Source: a virus
DNA length: 49,055 bases
Direction: 5' to 3' (one strand)
IMG/VR virus record: IMGVR_UViG_3300032285_000900
Span: 1-49,055 of that record
Positions 25,848 through 33,858 of the stretch are shown in pieces. The number at the start of each line of letters is the position of its first letter. The stretch's first letter is position 1. The notes under the pieces were generated by a model. That model was not told the origin of the DNA. It did no database searches and worked only from the letters and a program-made list of their open reading frames with translations. A program made the position numbers and the translations under genes.

Positions 25848-26318
25848 ATGCGCAATCCAGAGGACATTCTCAAGACATTTGAAAATCTTGATAAAGTACC
25901 TGGATCCAAACGTGTTCGTCGTGAAAGCTCACCTGTAGCTGATCAACGGCGTAAACGTATCCTGGACGATGAGACTAATGGCTGGGATTCAAATCCAGTT
26001 ATTAAAAGCCTACGTGGACAGGAAGTTGAATTTTTTACCATTAACTCTTTAGCAACTGCTTTAGAAAAAAGTGTAGTTAGTATTCGTCTATGGGAGAAAA
26101 AAGGCTTTATTCCTAAAGCTCCTTATCGTTTGCGTTCTAAGACACTTAATGGTAAAAAGGTAGAAGGTAATCGTGCTTACACACGAGACCTGATTGAAGT
26201 AGCAATAGAAGAATTCTCACGGCGTGGACTTTTAGGCTCCGCTCGTGTAGAATGGAAAAACCATGATGATCTAACTGACGCTCTAGTAAAGCGTTGGAAA
26301 GATATAGTGGGTAACTGA
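25848..26318 (+). CDS. MerR-like DNA-binding protein
   Basis: A 156-aa protein. Residues 62-110 read FFTINSLATALEKSVVSIRL, WEKKGFIPKAPYRL, the MerR-type helix-turn-helix ('fsi..lA..l..s...ir.WE..G.i'). The N-terminal 55 residues are charged and look disordered; the C-terminal part is helical with RRGLLGSARVEW. It may regulate early genes, or serve as a DNA-binding factor of the replication operon. Followed by a leader with hairpins before the next gene. Confidence 0.65.
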   Translation: MRNPEDILKTFENLDKVPGSKRVRRESSPVADQRRKRILDDETNGWDSNPVIKSLRGQEVEFFTINSLATALEKSVVSIRLWEKKGFIPKAPYRLRSKTLNGKKVEGNRAYTRDLIEVAIEEFSRRGLLGSARVEWKNHDDLTDALVKRWKDIVGN

Positions 26319-26354
26319 GGGCCATCTGGCCTCCGATAAATTGGACGTAAGTCC
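26317..26354 (+). promoter_or_regulatory. Two leader hairpins upstream of the ssDNA-binding protein gene
   Basis: Between the MerR-like stop and ATG 26376 lie GAGGGCC-ATCT-GGCCTC (26317-26333, one bulged G) and GGAC-GTAA-GTCC (26343-26354, with a GNRA-type loop). Neither has a following T-run, so they are not intrinsic terminators. They could be protein-binding RNA hairpins, for instance for autoregulation as T4 gp32 does, but that is speculation. Confidence 0.35.
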
Positions 26355-26375
26355 CAACTGAAAGAACAACACACT

Positions 26376-27050
26376 ATGAAAAACCCAGCAGTAAATTCCT
26401 CATCGTACCTTGATGAAGACCTAGAAGACGAGTTCGTACAGGACTCCCCTACTCTATCGGCCAAGCACGGCACCACCGTTCAGGCTGGATGGGGTGCAGC
26501 TAAGGCTGCCCTAAAGCCAAAGGAAAAGACTTCGGCTTACCCTACTAACTTCCGTTTTAGTGAGCAGGCTACTCTAGTACGCTTCCTAGACAACGAGCCA
26601 TTTGCCGTTTATGACGAGCACTGGGTTGACCGCACTGAGGGTCGTCGTTCGTTTGTTTGCTTGGGTGAAGATTGCCCACTATGTACTATCGCAAACCAGA
26701 AGCCTCGTGCTAAGTTCTCTTTCAACGTAATGGTTGTAAGTGATGGAGAGCCAAACGTTCAGATTATGACCGTTCCTCCTACCTTTGCACGTCAGCTAGA
26801 GTCCGCTAACGATGACCCACGTCGTGGCCCACTAACTAAGTTTTACTGGGCTCTAAGCCGCATCGGTGTTGGTCGTGACACCCAGTACAACCTTGACCGT
26901 GTTCGTGCTACCGATCTTGCAGAAGATTGGGAGCTAGACGCTGACGTTCTAGACGAGGCAGCTGCATCGGCTAAGCGTTACGATCTTAGTACTGTCTACG
27001 TAAGCCCCTACGAGGACGTACTTGAGGTAGCAAAGTCAATCGCAGGCTAA
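26376..27050 (+). CDS. ssDNA-binding protein (gp32-like)
   Basis: A 224-aa protein. The core holds FRFSEQATLVRFLDNEPFAV, a zinc/ribbon-like CLGEDCPLCTIANQKPRAKF and a strand NVMVVSDGEPNVQIMTVPP, which is the pattern of phage ssDNA-binding proteins. The N-terminus is acidic (DEDLEDEFVQD). Codon use differs from neighbours: many CTA, GCC and CGT codons and few A/T-ending variants, consistent with high expression. It stands between replication genes and is followed by a strong terminator. It probably coats single strands during replication and recombination. Confidence 0.75.
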   Translation: MKNPAVNSSSYLDEDLEDEFVQDSPTLSAKHGTTVQAGWGAAKAALKPKEKTSAYPTNFRFSEQATLVRFLDNEPFAVYDEHWVDRTEGRRSFVCLGEDCPLCTIANQKPRAKFSFNVMVVSDGEPNVQIMTVPPTFARQLESANDDPRRGPLTKFYWALSRIGVGRDTQYNLDRVRATDLAEDWELDADVLDEAAASAKRYDLSTVYVSPYEDVLEVAKSIAG

Positions 27051-27063
27051 GCTAAAACCAATT

Positions 27064-27106
27064 AGGGGGCCAAGATTATTACTCTGTCTTGGCCCCCTAT
27101 AATTTT
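27064..27106 (+). terminator. Strong intrinsic terminator after the ssDNA-binding gene
   Basis: AGGGGGCCAAGA (27064-27075), an 11-base loop, and TCTTGGCCCCCT (27087-27098) form a perfect 12-bp stem, followed by ATAATTTTCT. It separates the highly expressed upstream gene from polymerase. Confidence 0.88.
27098..27103 (+). promoter_or_regulatory. Perfect -10 box (TATAAT) before DNA polymerase
   Basis: TATAAT overlaps the end of the terminator and lies six bases before ATG 27110, the right distance for transcription to start at that ATG. No good -35 is visible; TTATTA at 27076 is a weak candidate at 16 bases. It may give a leaderless polymerase transcript. Confidence 0.4.
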
Positions 27107-27121
27107 CTAATGGGGCAAAAC

Positions 27122-29125
27122 ATGAATATTATTACTACCAAAGACCAGCTACAAGAGTTTGTAGAGTACTACGAGAACGTAGACGCATTTGCATTTGACG
27201 TAGAGACTATCGGTGAAGATCGTCTTTACCCTGTAATTAATGATGTCTGCTGGATATCCTTTGCTACTGAGGGACGCACAGATGTCATTCCTATGGGTCA
27301 CCCCAATGGCTCTTTTGAAGATTGGGATAAGCCTCTTCTTTTAGAGGGTCAGCGTCGCCTTGAATCAGGCAAACCTATTACAGACGCTCACTATTCAAAA
27401 GATCAGCGTAAGTGGGAGGCCAAGTTTGGCCCTGCCCCAGAGCAGTTACTTCCTGGAGAAGTATTTGCAGCTATTAAGCCAATTATGTTTAGCGATAAGT
27501 TAAAGATTGCCCACAATGCTAAGTTTGATCTTAAGTCAGTAGCTAAATACTTCCGAGGACGAGTTCCTTCAAAACCTTACTTTGACACTCTCACCGCATC
27601 GTTTATCATTAACAACTTGAACAAGAACTCTTTAGGACTTAAAGCGTGTGTTCAGCGTGAACTAGGTGTAGAAATGGAAAAGGGTGTAGGAGAGAACGTT
27701 GCTCTGCACTCTTTTGAAGAAGTAGCAAACTATTCTGGTATTGACTCTGCACTTACCTGGGAGCTGTACAAAGCTCTTGCACCAAAGATTACTGGCAACC
27801 TCCAGAAAGTTTGGAAGCTAGAGATGGATGTGTTAGCTGCTTTGTGTGACATGGAGCTAACTGGTGCTTACATCGACCAAGATGTGCTGAACAAACTGTC
27901 TACTCAAATTAACGATGACAAAGAATTGGCAAAAGCCAAGGCGTTTAAAGTCGCTGGTGAACCTTTTGCAATCAATTCAGTTCCTACTAAACAACGCCTC
28001 CTATTTACTACCCAGGATGGCGCTAGTAGGCCAAGAATCGTTCCAAATACCAAGTTCAAGAATGTGCTCACAACTAAGGGGTTTGAGGCTCAAAAGGCTG
28101 GTCAGACCCTTACAGAAAGCCACTACTCAGTAGGAGCTGAAGCTCTAGAATACTACCGTGGTAAGGATGACTTAGTTGATGCTTTACTAGAATATGCTGA
28201 CTTAAATAAGCTTATGACTACCTATGTAACCCCATACACTGGCGGTATGGTAGAGCGTGAAACCAACGGCAAGAAGACTCTTATTGAAAAGAAGTCGTTG
28301 CTTATTAATGGGCGTGTTCACACCAACTTTAAATCCCATGGAGCAGAGACTGGTCGTTTTTCTTCAAGTGAGCCTAACCTGCAAAACATCCCATCTTCTG
28401 GTGAATATGGAAAACTAGTTCGTAATCTTTTTGTTGCCCCTCCAGGACACAAATTAATCGTTGCTGACTACTCGCAGATTGAGCCACGAGTTATCGCTAG
28501 TTTTGCTAATGACCCAGTTCTAGTAGACAACTATCTGACTGGTGGGGACATCTACACCACCATCGGTAACACCATGGGCGTTGACCGTAAAGCAGGTAAA
28601 GTTCTAGTTCTTGCTATTTCATACGGTGTTGGACCTGACAAGATTGCCGCATCAATTGGCTGTACTCTCAAGGAAGCTAAGGATCTACTTAGTCGCTTTG
28701 AGAAAGAGTTTTCCTCTATTGCTAAATACAAAGCCAAGGTAATTCGTATGGCTAAGCAGGCAGGGTCAGTCCCGTATGTTGAGACTCTATTTGGTCGTCG
28801 TCGCTACATCCCAGACCTACTGAGTAGGGATACTGGGCTTCTATCTCGTGCAGAACGCCAAGCGTTTAACACGATGATTCAGGGATCTGCAGCAGACATT
28901 ATGAAACTTGCGTTGGTACGTGCTCATTCATGTTTTACAGATGAGCCAAATATTAACGTAGTTTTGACTGTTCACGATGAATTGGTAACTATTGTTCCTG
29001 AAGATCGTGCAGAAGAAGCAGCAGAAGCTATTCGTGAATCAATGGAAGGAATCAAATTGAAAGCGATTAAAGTACCACTAAAAGCAGAAGTCTACGTTGT
29101 AGACAAGTGGGGAGAGGCAAAGTAA
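27122..29125 (+). CDS. polA: DNA polymerase I (family A) with 3'-5' exonuclease
   Basis: A 667-aa polymerase. I prefer ATG 27122 (GGGG six bases upstream); ATG 27110 in frame is an alternative (see the TATAAT entry), and the longer TTG frame begins inside the terminator. Exonuclease motifs are intact: FDVET (Asp and Glu) near residue 21, AHNAKFDLKS, and YSGIDSALTW. Polymerase motif A is ADYSQIEPRVIA, the O-helix RKAGKVLVLAISYG with Arg489, Lys493, Leu497 and Tyr501, and motif C VLTVHDELV. There is no 5'-3' exonuclease domain. The position equivalent to E. coli Phe762 is Leu497. It is the replicative polymerase. Confidence 0.95.
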   Translation: MNIITTKDQLQEFVEYYENVDAFAFDVETIGEDRLYPVINDVCWISFATEGRTDVIPMGHPNGSFEDWDKPLLLEGQRRLESGKPITDAHYSKDQRKWEAKFGPAPEQLLPGEVFAAIKPIMFSDKLKIAHNAKFDLKSVAKYFRGRVPSKPYFDTLTASFIINNLNKNSLGLKACVQRELGVEMEKGVGENVALHSFEEVANYSGIDSALTWELYKALAPKITGNLQKVWKLEMDVLAALCDMELTGAYIDQDVLNKLSTQINDDKELAKAKAFKVAGEPFAINSVPTKQRLLFTTQDGASRPRIVPNTKFKNVLTTKGFEAQKAGQTLTESHYSVGAEALEYYRGKDDLVDALLEYADLNKLMTTYVTPYTGGMVERETNGKKTLIEKKSLLINGRVHTNFKSHGAETGRFSSSEPNLQNIPSSGEYGKLVRNLFVAPPGHKLIVADYSQIEPRVIASFANDPVLVDNYLTGGDIYTTIGNTMGVDRKAGKVLVLAISYGVGPDKIAASIGCTLKEAKDLLSRFEKEFSSIAKYKAKVIRMAKQAGSVPYVETLFGRRRYIPDLLSRDTGLLSRAERQAFNTMIQGSAADIMKLALVRAHSCFTDEPNINVVLTVHDELVTIVPEDRAEEAAEAIRESMEGIKLKAIKVPLKAEVYVVDKWGEAK

Positions 29126-29535
29126 TGTTTAAGCGTAAAAAGCGTAACAAGATGGATCTGAGCATAGCCGAGATGAGCAGTCGTGTTCGTGGCTTTCTTC
29201 TAGATTCACAATTCCCAGAGGCATATGAATTAAGCGTCTTAATGGGTTGCTCTGTAGTAAGTGAAGAGATTGCAGCACATGAAGAAGAAGATAGTGAAGA
29301 CCGTGTAGAGCGGGTTGCCTCTCTTATTCCAATCCTTTACGCCTACTCCCACACCATTTCTGAAGGAGCAGTAGAATACCAACGTAAGAATATTGATGAG
29401 AGTCTAAAGGCATTTCCAGAAGAACTATGGACTGCTGCTCGTCGCATTCTTGAACAGGTAACTATGTCTGTACTTCTAGGTGCTGTCTCACAGCTTGTAG
29501 ATATGGAATTCCTTAAATTGACAGGAGAGAAATAA
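29125..29535 (+). CDS. Hypothetical helical protein
   Basis: A 136-aa protein starting at a TAATG junction with polA. N-terminus is basic (MFKRKKRNKMDLSIAEMSSR); the rest is helical with an acidic stretch (HEEEDSEDRVERV) and a hydrophobic C-terminal helix (ILEQVTMSVLLGAVSQLVDM). No family recognised. Confidence 0.6.
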   Translation: MFKRKKRNKMDLSIAEMSSRVRGFLLDSQFPEAYELSVLMGCSVVSEEIAAHEEEDSEDRVERVASLIPILYAYSHTISEGAVEYQRKNIDESLKAFPEELWTAARRILEQVTMSVLLGAVSQLVDMEFLKLTGEK

Positions 29536-29660
29536 TGTTAGCTAAATTTGATGGCAAGTGCGGTGCTTGTTATGACCCTTTTTACGAAGGAGATAACATT
29601 GATTACGACCAATTTTTTCAAAAGTGGGTACATCCTGATTGCAAGACGGAGGGCTTTTAA
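29535..29660 (+). CDS. Tiny zinc-finger-like protein
   Basis: A 41-aa gene bounded by TAATG junctions on both sides. It has CGACYDPFYEGDNIDY and, after a Phe-rich stretch, WVHPDCKTEGF: Cys-x2-Cys, about 22 residues, His-x2-Cys, a single treble-clef or LIM-like zinc site. Function unknown. Confidence 0.65.
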   Translation: MLAKFDGKCGACYDPFYEGDNIDYDQFFQKWVHPDCKTEGF

Positions 29661-30037
29661 TGAGTAACGCAGACTGGTTTTCACGTAAGTTAGGAAACCC
29701 CCAACCAGTACAACAGGGGCGTCCTACAAACATGCCTCCTATGCCTCCTTCACAACAACCTATGCAGCCGATGCCCACGTTTCAACAGCCGCCGCAAAGC
29801 AAGGCGCAGAGTGCTAACTCGTATGATACGTGTCCTGACTGCGGGTCAGGCAATTACATGGCTGCAACTCCTCAAGTTGCAAAGCGTTGCTATGACTGTG
29901 GGTATCCCGTACAACAGTCTGGCTCACGTTTCGGCTCACTCGCTGGTGCGCACACTGAGGGTGCTGCTAAAGCTTCGATGGGTAATGACTCAACCAGCAA
30001 CTGGAACCCACAGGGAATTATTGGACGTATTGACTAA
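29660..30037 (+). CDS. Pro/Gln-rich protein with zinc ribbon
   Basis: A 125-aa protein. ATG 29660 is chosen at the TAATG junction. Residues 13-52 are Pro/Gln/Met-rich and disordered (PPMPPSQQPMQPMPTFQQPP). Residues 60-85 are a ribbon with CPDCGSGNY and RCYDCGYP (two CxxC pairs). The C-terminus is polar. It could be a nucleic-acid-binding adapter; unknown. Confidence 0.65.
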   Translation: MSNADWFSRKLGNPQPVQQGRPTNMPPMPPSQQPMQPMPTFQQPPQSKAQSANSYDTCPDCGSGNYMAATPQVAKRCYDCGYPVQQSGSRFGSLAGAHTEGAAKASMGNDSTSNWNPQGIIGRID

Positions 30038-30483
30038 TGAATAAAAAACCTTTTAATAAAGATCTTTATGATAAAGATGACAGTGCTAAATACCAAGTCA
30101 TTAAGTGGTTACGAAACAATGGTCATGAAGCTCAAGTAAACCCTGAGCGGTATGGTATTGACGTACTTGCTTCTAAAGCTCAACAAGAGTATCAGTATGA
30201 AGTAGAAGTAAAGCACAACTGGAAGGGAGTTACGTTTCAGTATGACACTCTGCACTACTCAGATCGCAAGCGTAAATTCTTAACTAATCCAAGTAATACT
30301 TTTTTTGTCACGTTAAACCATGACCGTACACACGCTCTATTAGTTCCAGGTTTGATTTTGTCAACAGCTCCTACTATTATTAAAGATACGATCTACACCC
30401 GAGGTGAAAAGTTCATTGAGGTCAAAGTGTCAGATTGCACCATCATCCCCATGCCAGAGTTGGAAGAACTAGATGTCGAATAG
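30037..30483 (+). CDS. PD-(D/E)XK nuclease-like protein
   Basis: A 148-aa protein. GIDVLASKAQQEYQYEVEVK supplies Asp42, Glu57 and Lys59, the PD-(D/E)XK pattern, after an N-terminal helix (YQVIKWLRNNGHEAQVNPER). The C-terminal part is beta-rich. It may cut recombination intermediates or host DNA. TAATG junction upstream; it overlaps the next gene by 11 bases. Confidence 0.65.
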   Translation: MNKKPFNKDLYDKDDSAKYQVIKWLRNNGHEAQVNPERYGIDVLASKAQQEYQYEVEVKHNWKGVTFQYDTLHYSDRKRKFLTNPSNTFFVTLNHDRTHALLVPGLILSTAPTIIKDTIYTRGEKFIEVKVSDCTIIPMPELEELDVE

Positions 30484-30655
30484 CCTTGAGTACACCCAGG
30501 GTTACAATGCTGGTATTTACCAATCAGCACATGTTTTACAAACCTTAGCACAAGATATAAGAGACCTTAAAGGACCTCACTCTAAAGACGCAAAGTTCCT
30601 AGAGGATATTTCTAACATGCTTACTAATGACTTTATTGAAATGGAAAAGAAATGA
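30473..30655 (+). CDS. Short helical protein
   Basis: A 60-aa protein overlapping both neighbours (11 bases upstream, four bases into recA at ATGA). Contains EYTQGYNAGIYQSAHVLQTL and FLEDISNMLTNDFIEMEKK. Unknown function; the overlaps are the evidence that it is translated. Confidence 0.55.
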   Translation: MSNSLEYTQGYNAGIYQSAHVLQTLAQDIRDLKGPHSKDAKFLEDISNMLTNDFIEMEKK

Positions 30656-31710
30656 TTAACGCCGAAGCTCGCAAGATCATGGCCCAGATTAACAAAAAGC
30701 TGGGTAACGATGTAGTAGTCATGGGTGGAGATATCCGCACAGACCTCATCCAGAGGGCTACAACTGGCTCTACAACCCTTGATTACGTATTTGGTGGAGG
30801 ATTTCCTACTAACCAATGGAACGAGCTACGTGGAGAGCCTAGCCATGGCAAGACCGCTCTTGCTCTAAAGACTATTGCTGCAAATCAAGCTAAAGACCCA
30901 GAGTATATTGCTGTTTGGGTAGCTGCAGAACAATGGGTACCTGAATATGCTGAAATGTGTGGAGTGGATACTGACCGTGTCATTGTTATTGAAACCAATA
31001 TTATGGAAGAAGCTTACGACGCAGTCTTGGCTTTTGCTGAATCAAAGTCAGTCGATGCTATCGTTATTGACTCTCTTCCTGCCCTAGTTCCAGGTCCTGA
31101 GAACGAAAAGAATATGGATGAAATGACTGTAGGTCGTGGAGCCCTTCTTACAAATAAGTTCTTCCGTAAGGCGGGTGCCGCAATGAAGCGTAGTCTTACT
31201 GAGAATGAACGTCCTATTCTAGGCATTATCATTAACCAATACCGTAGCAAGATTGGTGTGATGCACGGAGATCCACGCACTACCCCAGGTGGTCAAGGTA
31301 AAGACTATGCTTACTTTACTATCTCCGAAGTTCGTCGTGATGAATGGATTGAAGAAGGCACGGGAGTAAACAAGGTACGTGTAGGACAGCGTATCAAGGT
31401 ACGTGTTATTAAAAATAAGACTGCTCCTCCACACCAGACTGCCTACATTGATTACTACTTTAAAGACTCTAATATCTTTACCGCTGGTGACTTTGATATA
31501 GCTAAAGAAGTTGCGGCAATGTGCATTACTCTAAACGTAGTTGATCGTAAGGGTGGCTGGGTTTACTATGGTGAACGTAAGTGGCAGGGTCTAGAGAACT
31601 TTGCAAATTCTGTACGTGAGGAACTTGACTTACAGGATGAACTGCGTAAACTAGTACTTACTAATACCAACACACCGATGGGAGTTGAAGACGATGGGGA
31701 AGATGAATAA
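30652..31710 (+). CDS. RecA-like recombinase
   Basis: A 352-aa protein. Walker A GEPSHGKT at residues 61-68; FGGGFPTNQWNELRG precedes it, as in RecA/UvsX. Walker B region is VDAIVIDSLPALVP, then a loop with MDEMTVGRGALLTNKFFRKA, and ILGIIINQYRSKIGVMHGDP with the usual GG loop (TTPGGQGKDY). It mediates strand exchange. The C-terminus is acidic (GVEDDGEDE). It is grouped with resolvase and nuclease genes. Confidence 0.9.
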   Translation: MINAEARKIMAQINKKLGNDVVVMGGDIRTDLIQRATTGSTTLDYVFGGGFPTNQWNELRGEPSHGKTALALKTIAANQAKDPEYIAVWVAAEQWVPEYAEMCGVDTDRVIVIETNIMEEAYDAVLAFAESKSVDAIVIDSLPALVPGPENEKNMDEMTVGRGALLTNKFFRKAGAAMKRSLTENERPILGIIINQYRSKIGVMHGDPRTTPGGQGKDYAYFTISEVRRDEWIEEGTGVNKVRVGQRIKVRVIKNKTAPPHQTAYIDYYFKDSNIFTAGDFDIAKEVAAMCITLNVVDRKGGWVYYGERKWQGLENFANSVREELDLQDELRKLVLTNTNTPMGVEDDGEDE

Positions 31711-31912
31711 CCAGTATCTAGAGGCTAATGAAGCCGAGTACGATAAGTACGTAGAGGCAGAACGTGAAGCTCTACGTAAAGAAGGAGCAGAAGAACTCCG
31801 ACAGAGTATCATCAATGATATTAATATCGAACTTAGCTGGAAAACCCAAGATGAGGGATTTATTGGCGGGCTACATTGGGTACTAGATAAGTTGAACGGT
31901 ATCCACCGCTAA
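31694..31912 (+). CDS. Small acidic helical protein
   Basis: A 72-aa protein; ATG 31694 has GGAG about nine bases upstream and overlaps recA by 17 bases. ATG 31703 is an alternative. Strongly charged (EANEAEYDKYVEAEREALRK), ending GGLHWVLDKLNGIHR. Unknown. Possibly a partner of RecA, by position only. Confidence 0.55.
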   Translation: MGKMNNQYLEANEAEYDKYVEAEREALRKEGAEELRQSIINDINIELSWKTQDEGFIGGLHWVLDKLNGIHR

Positions 31913-32235
31913 TGAAATCAGAAGGCCAAAAGCAGTCCCAGAAGCACGAAAAACGTATTGCTAAGGAGATCGGCGGCTCCCGCACTGCGGCTTCTGGGGC
32001 CTTTTGGTCTCGTAAAGGAGATGTGCGTAACTCCGAACTACTCGTTGAGCACAAATGGACAGGGAAGAAGTCCAAAACTATCACAGCAGCAGAACTAGAA
32101 AAAATTTCAACGGAAGCCATCATGGACGGACGTATGCCTGTCTTTGGTATACACCTAAACGGAGAAGATTACGTCATTCTTTCTGAAAATGACTTTTTAG
32201 AGATGGCACGAAAGTTAGGCAAAGTTAGTGATTGA
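31912..32235 (+). CDS. Holliday-junction-resolvase-like PD-(D/E)XK nuclease
   Basis: A 107-aa protein. KEIGGSRTAASGAFWSRKGD and VRNSELLVEHKWTGKKSKT fit the small phage Hjc-like resolvases ('GSR..pasGA.w..KGDv......i.e.K.T'): Asp37, Glu46 and Lys48 are the expected metal ligands. The end (PVFGIHLNGEDYVILSENDF) completes the fold. It would resolve recombination junctions made by RecA, whose gene is two positions upstream. TAATG start; overlaps the WhiB gene by eight bases. Confidence 0.75.
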   Translation: MKSEGQKQSQKHEKRIAKEIGGSRTAASGAFWSRKGDVRNSELLVEHKWTGKKSKTITAAELEKISTEAIMDGRMPVFGIHLNGEDYVILSENDFLEMARKLGKVSD

Positions 32236-32581
32236 ACGCCAGAGTGAAAACTGGAGACATGATGCAGCTTGTTGGGGAGTAGATGTAGAAATCTTTTTCC
32301 CACCAAGAGATAAAGAACTGTATAGAACTATTGCTGATGAAGCAAAATCTTATTGTTTTGGATTTGACGATGTGCCTCCCTGCCCAGTACGCTTGAACTG
32401 TCTTTGGTACGCCGTCAATGGTGACGAAGTACACGGTATTTGGGGAGGGCTTTCTCATAGAGAACGTAACGCCCTTGTACGTAAATGGCGTAAACAATTT
32501 CGCAATAAGATGACTCTGAAAGAGTATATCTTCTCAATAAATGAAGGAAACAAAAATGGGGCCAGTAAAATCAAGTCTTAA
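32228..32581 (+). CDS. WhiB-family regulator with atypical cysteine spacing
   Basis: A 117-aa protein with GTG start. It has DAACWGVDVEIFFPPRDKE, then Cys43, Cys52, Cys58 (CPVRLNCLWYAV) and the WhiB turn GIWGGLSHRER. The four cysteines that bind a 4Fe-4S cluster are present (15, 43, 52, 58), but the second pair is Cys43-x8-Cys52 where WhiB proteins have C-x2-C. WhiB proteins act on sigma-A promoters in Actinobacteria, so this is good evidence of host type. The C-terminal basic helix is extended. A second WhiB lies at 47.8 kb. Confidence 0.85.
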   Translation: MIERQSENWRHDAACWGVDVEIFFPPRDKELYRTIADEAKSYCFGFDDVPPCPVRLNCLWYAVNGDEVHGIWGGLSHRERNALVRKWRKQFRNKMTLKEYIFSINEGNKNGASKIKS

Positions 32582-33428
32582 GGCTTACTTAGACGCTAAG
32601 TCTAAACCAAATCGTTTGATAGGTGATCTAGAACGACACCTACAAAAGCGTCCAGTAGGAGACCGCAGCACTACTGTTCTACATCCTTCTGAGATTATTA
32701 AGACTGATTTTTGTGAACGTGCTTCTTGGTTCCTACTTAGCGGAACTAAAAAGGTTGCAGAGAAACCAAACCTACGTTTGCAGTCAATTTTTGATGAAGG
32801 TCACGCAATCCACGCTAAGTGGCAAAAGTGGTTTCAAGAAATGGGCATTCTTCATGGGAAGTTTAAGTGTGAAGTATGTGACCACATTACCTGGGGCACA
32901 TCTCCTTCAGAGTGTGAAGTATGTCAGGCTCCTGTTAGTAAACTTATCTATGATGAAGTAACCTTATTTGACGATGCCCTTCGTATCAAAGGTCACACTG
33001 ATGGCTGGATTAAAGACAAAACTGGTGACGCTCTAATTGAAATTAAATCAATTGGTCCAGGAACTCTTCGTAATGAAGCTCCTTCTCTAATGGCTGAAGC
33101 TGATGGTGACTTTATGAAAGCATGGAAGCTTGTTCGTAAGCCATTTGGTCCCCACATCTTACAGGGGCAGGTTTATATGGAACTTATGCACCGCATGGGT
33201 AACCCAGTAGAAGAAATTGTATTTCTTTATGAGCTAAAGGCTGACCAAGATTACAAAGAGTTTGTAGTAAAGCGTAATCCAGATCTTATCGAACATATTT
33301 TTGCTAAAGCAGAACGTATCGTAAAAGCTGTAGAAAATAAACTTGAACCAAAGTGTAACAATAACCCTGGCGGAACTTGCAAGCAGTGTCAGCCATATGA
33401 AGTAGAGGATGAAGATGTCATCGCTTAG
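32556..33428 (+). CDS. Cas4/RecB-like PD-(D/E)XK exonuclease
   Basis: A 290-aa protein. I chose ATG 32556 (AAGGA eight bases upstream); ATG 32541 is in frame. HPSEIIKTDFCERASWFLLS (first cluster Cys), then IFDEGHAIHAKWQKW, a ribbon CEVCDHITWG with CEVCQAP, then KGHTDGWIKDKTGDALIEIK with Asp149, Glu162 and Lys164, the QGQVYMEL motif, and a final KCNNNPGGTCKQC. This is the layout of Cas4/AddB-type Fe-S nucleases. It probably processes DNA ends for RecA recombination. No CRISPR genes are near. Confidence 0.85.
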   Translation: MGPVKSSLKAYLDAKSKPNRLIGDLERHLQKRPVGDRSTTVLHPSEIIKTDFCERASWFLLSGTKKVAEKPNLRLQSIFDEGHAIHAKWQKWFQEMGILHGKFKCEVCDHITWGTSPSECEVCQAPVSKLIYDEVTLFDDALRIKGHTDGWIKDKTGDALIEIKSIGPGTLRNEAPSLMAEADGDFMKAWKLVRKPFGPHILQGQVYMELMHRMGNPVEEIVFLYELKADQDYKEFVVKRNPDLIEHIFAKAERIVKAVENKLEPKCNNNPGGTCKQCQPYEVEDEDVIA

Positions 33429-33858
33429 GAAATTTGAAGGATGGGGCTTAACCTTTAAGCGTCCCGAAGGAGAGCCCCCTACTCTTCCAGCAGACATTAC
33501 TGACGTAACTTCAGAACAACTTGGAGAATTATTTACCAAACTCACTGCTTGGACTGATTACATTAATTCTCAGTTAGCTACAGCTCAACTAGATGAACGT
33601 GCTGCTCTAAAGAAAAAAGAGTTTACTGAAAACACCATGCTGATTAAACGTATGGGTTCTCAGGTAAAAGGTGAGCGCATTACTGCTATCAAGGCAGAAG
33701 TCTCTATCAATCCAGAGATTTTAGAACTTGATAATGATTACGAAGAAAAGTACGCTTATCGTAAGCTGGTGGAAATGCTTATGAATAACCATGAGCGTGA
33801 TTTACAACTAGTAAGTCGTGAGATTACTCGTCGCAACACATTTAGGCGGGATCTCTAA
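33415..33858 (+). CDS. Hypothetical coiled-coil protein
   Basis: A 147-aa protein; ATG 33415 has AGAGG six bases upstream and overlaps the exonuclease gene. Short N-terminal strand region (FEGWGLTFKRPEGEPPTLPA), then long helices (LTAWTDYINSQLATAQLDER, LMNNHERDLQLVSREITRRN). It lies between a nuclease and a nucleotide kinase. Unknown function, perhaps recombination. Confidence 0.6.
   Translation: MSSLRKFEGWGLTFKRPEGEPPTLPADITDVTSEQLGELFTKLTAWTDYINSQLATAQLDERAALKKKEFTENTMLIKRMGSQVKGERITAIKAEVSINPEILELDNDYEEKYAYRKLVEMLMNNHERDLQLVSREITRRNTFRRDL

Noticed and set aside
27089-27121. TTG 27089 as the polymerase start
   Set aside because: It lies within the terminator stem; ATG 27110 or 27122 is far better.
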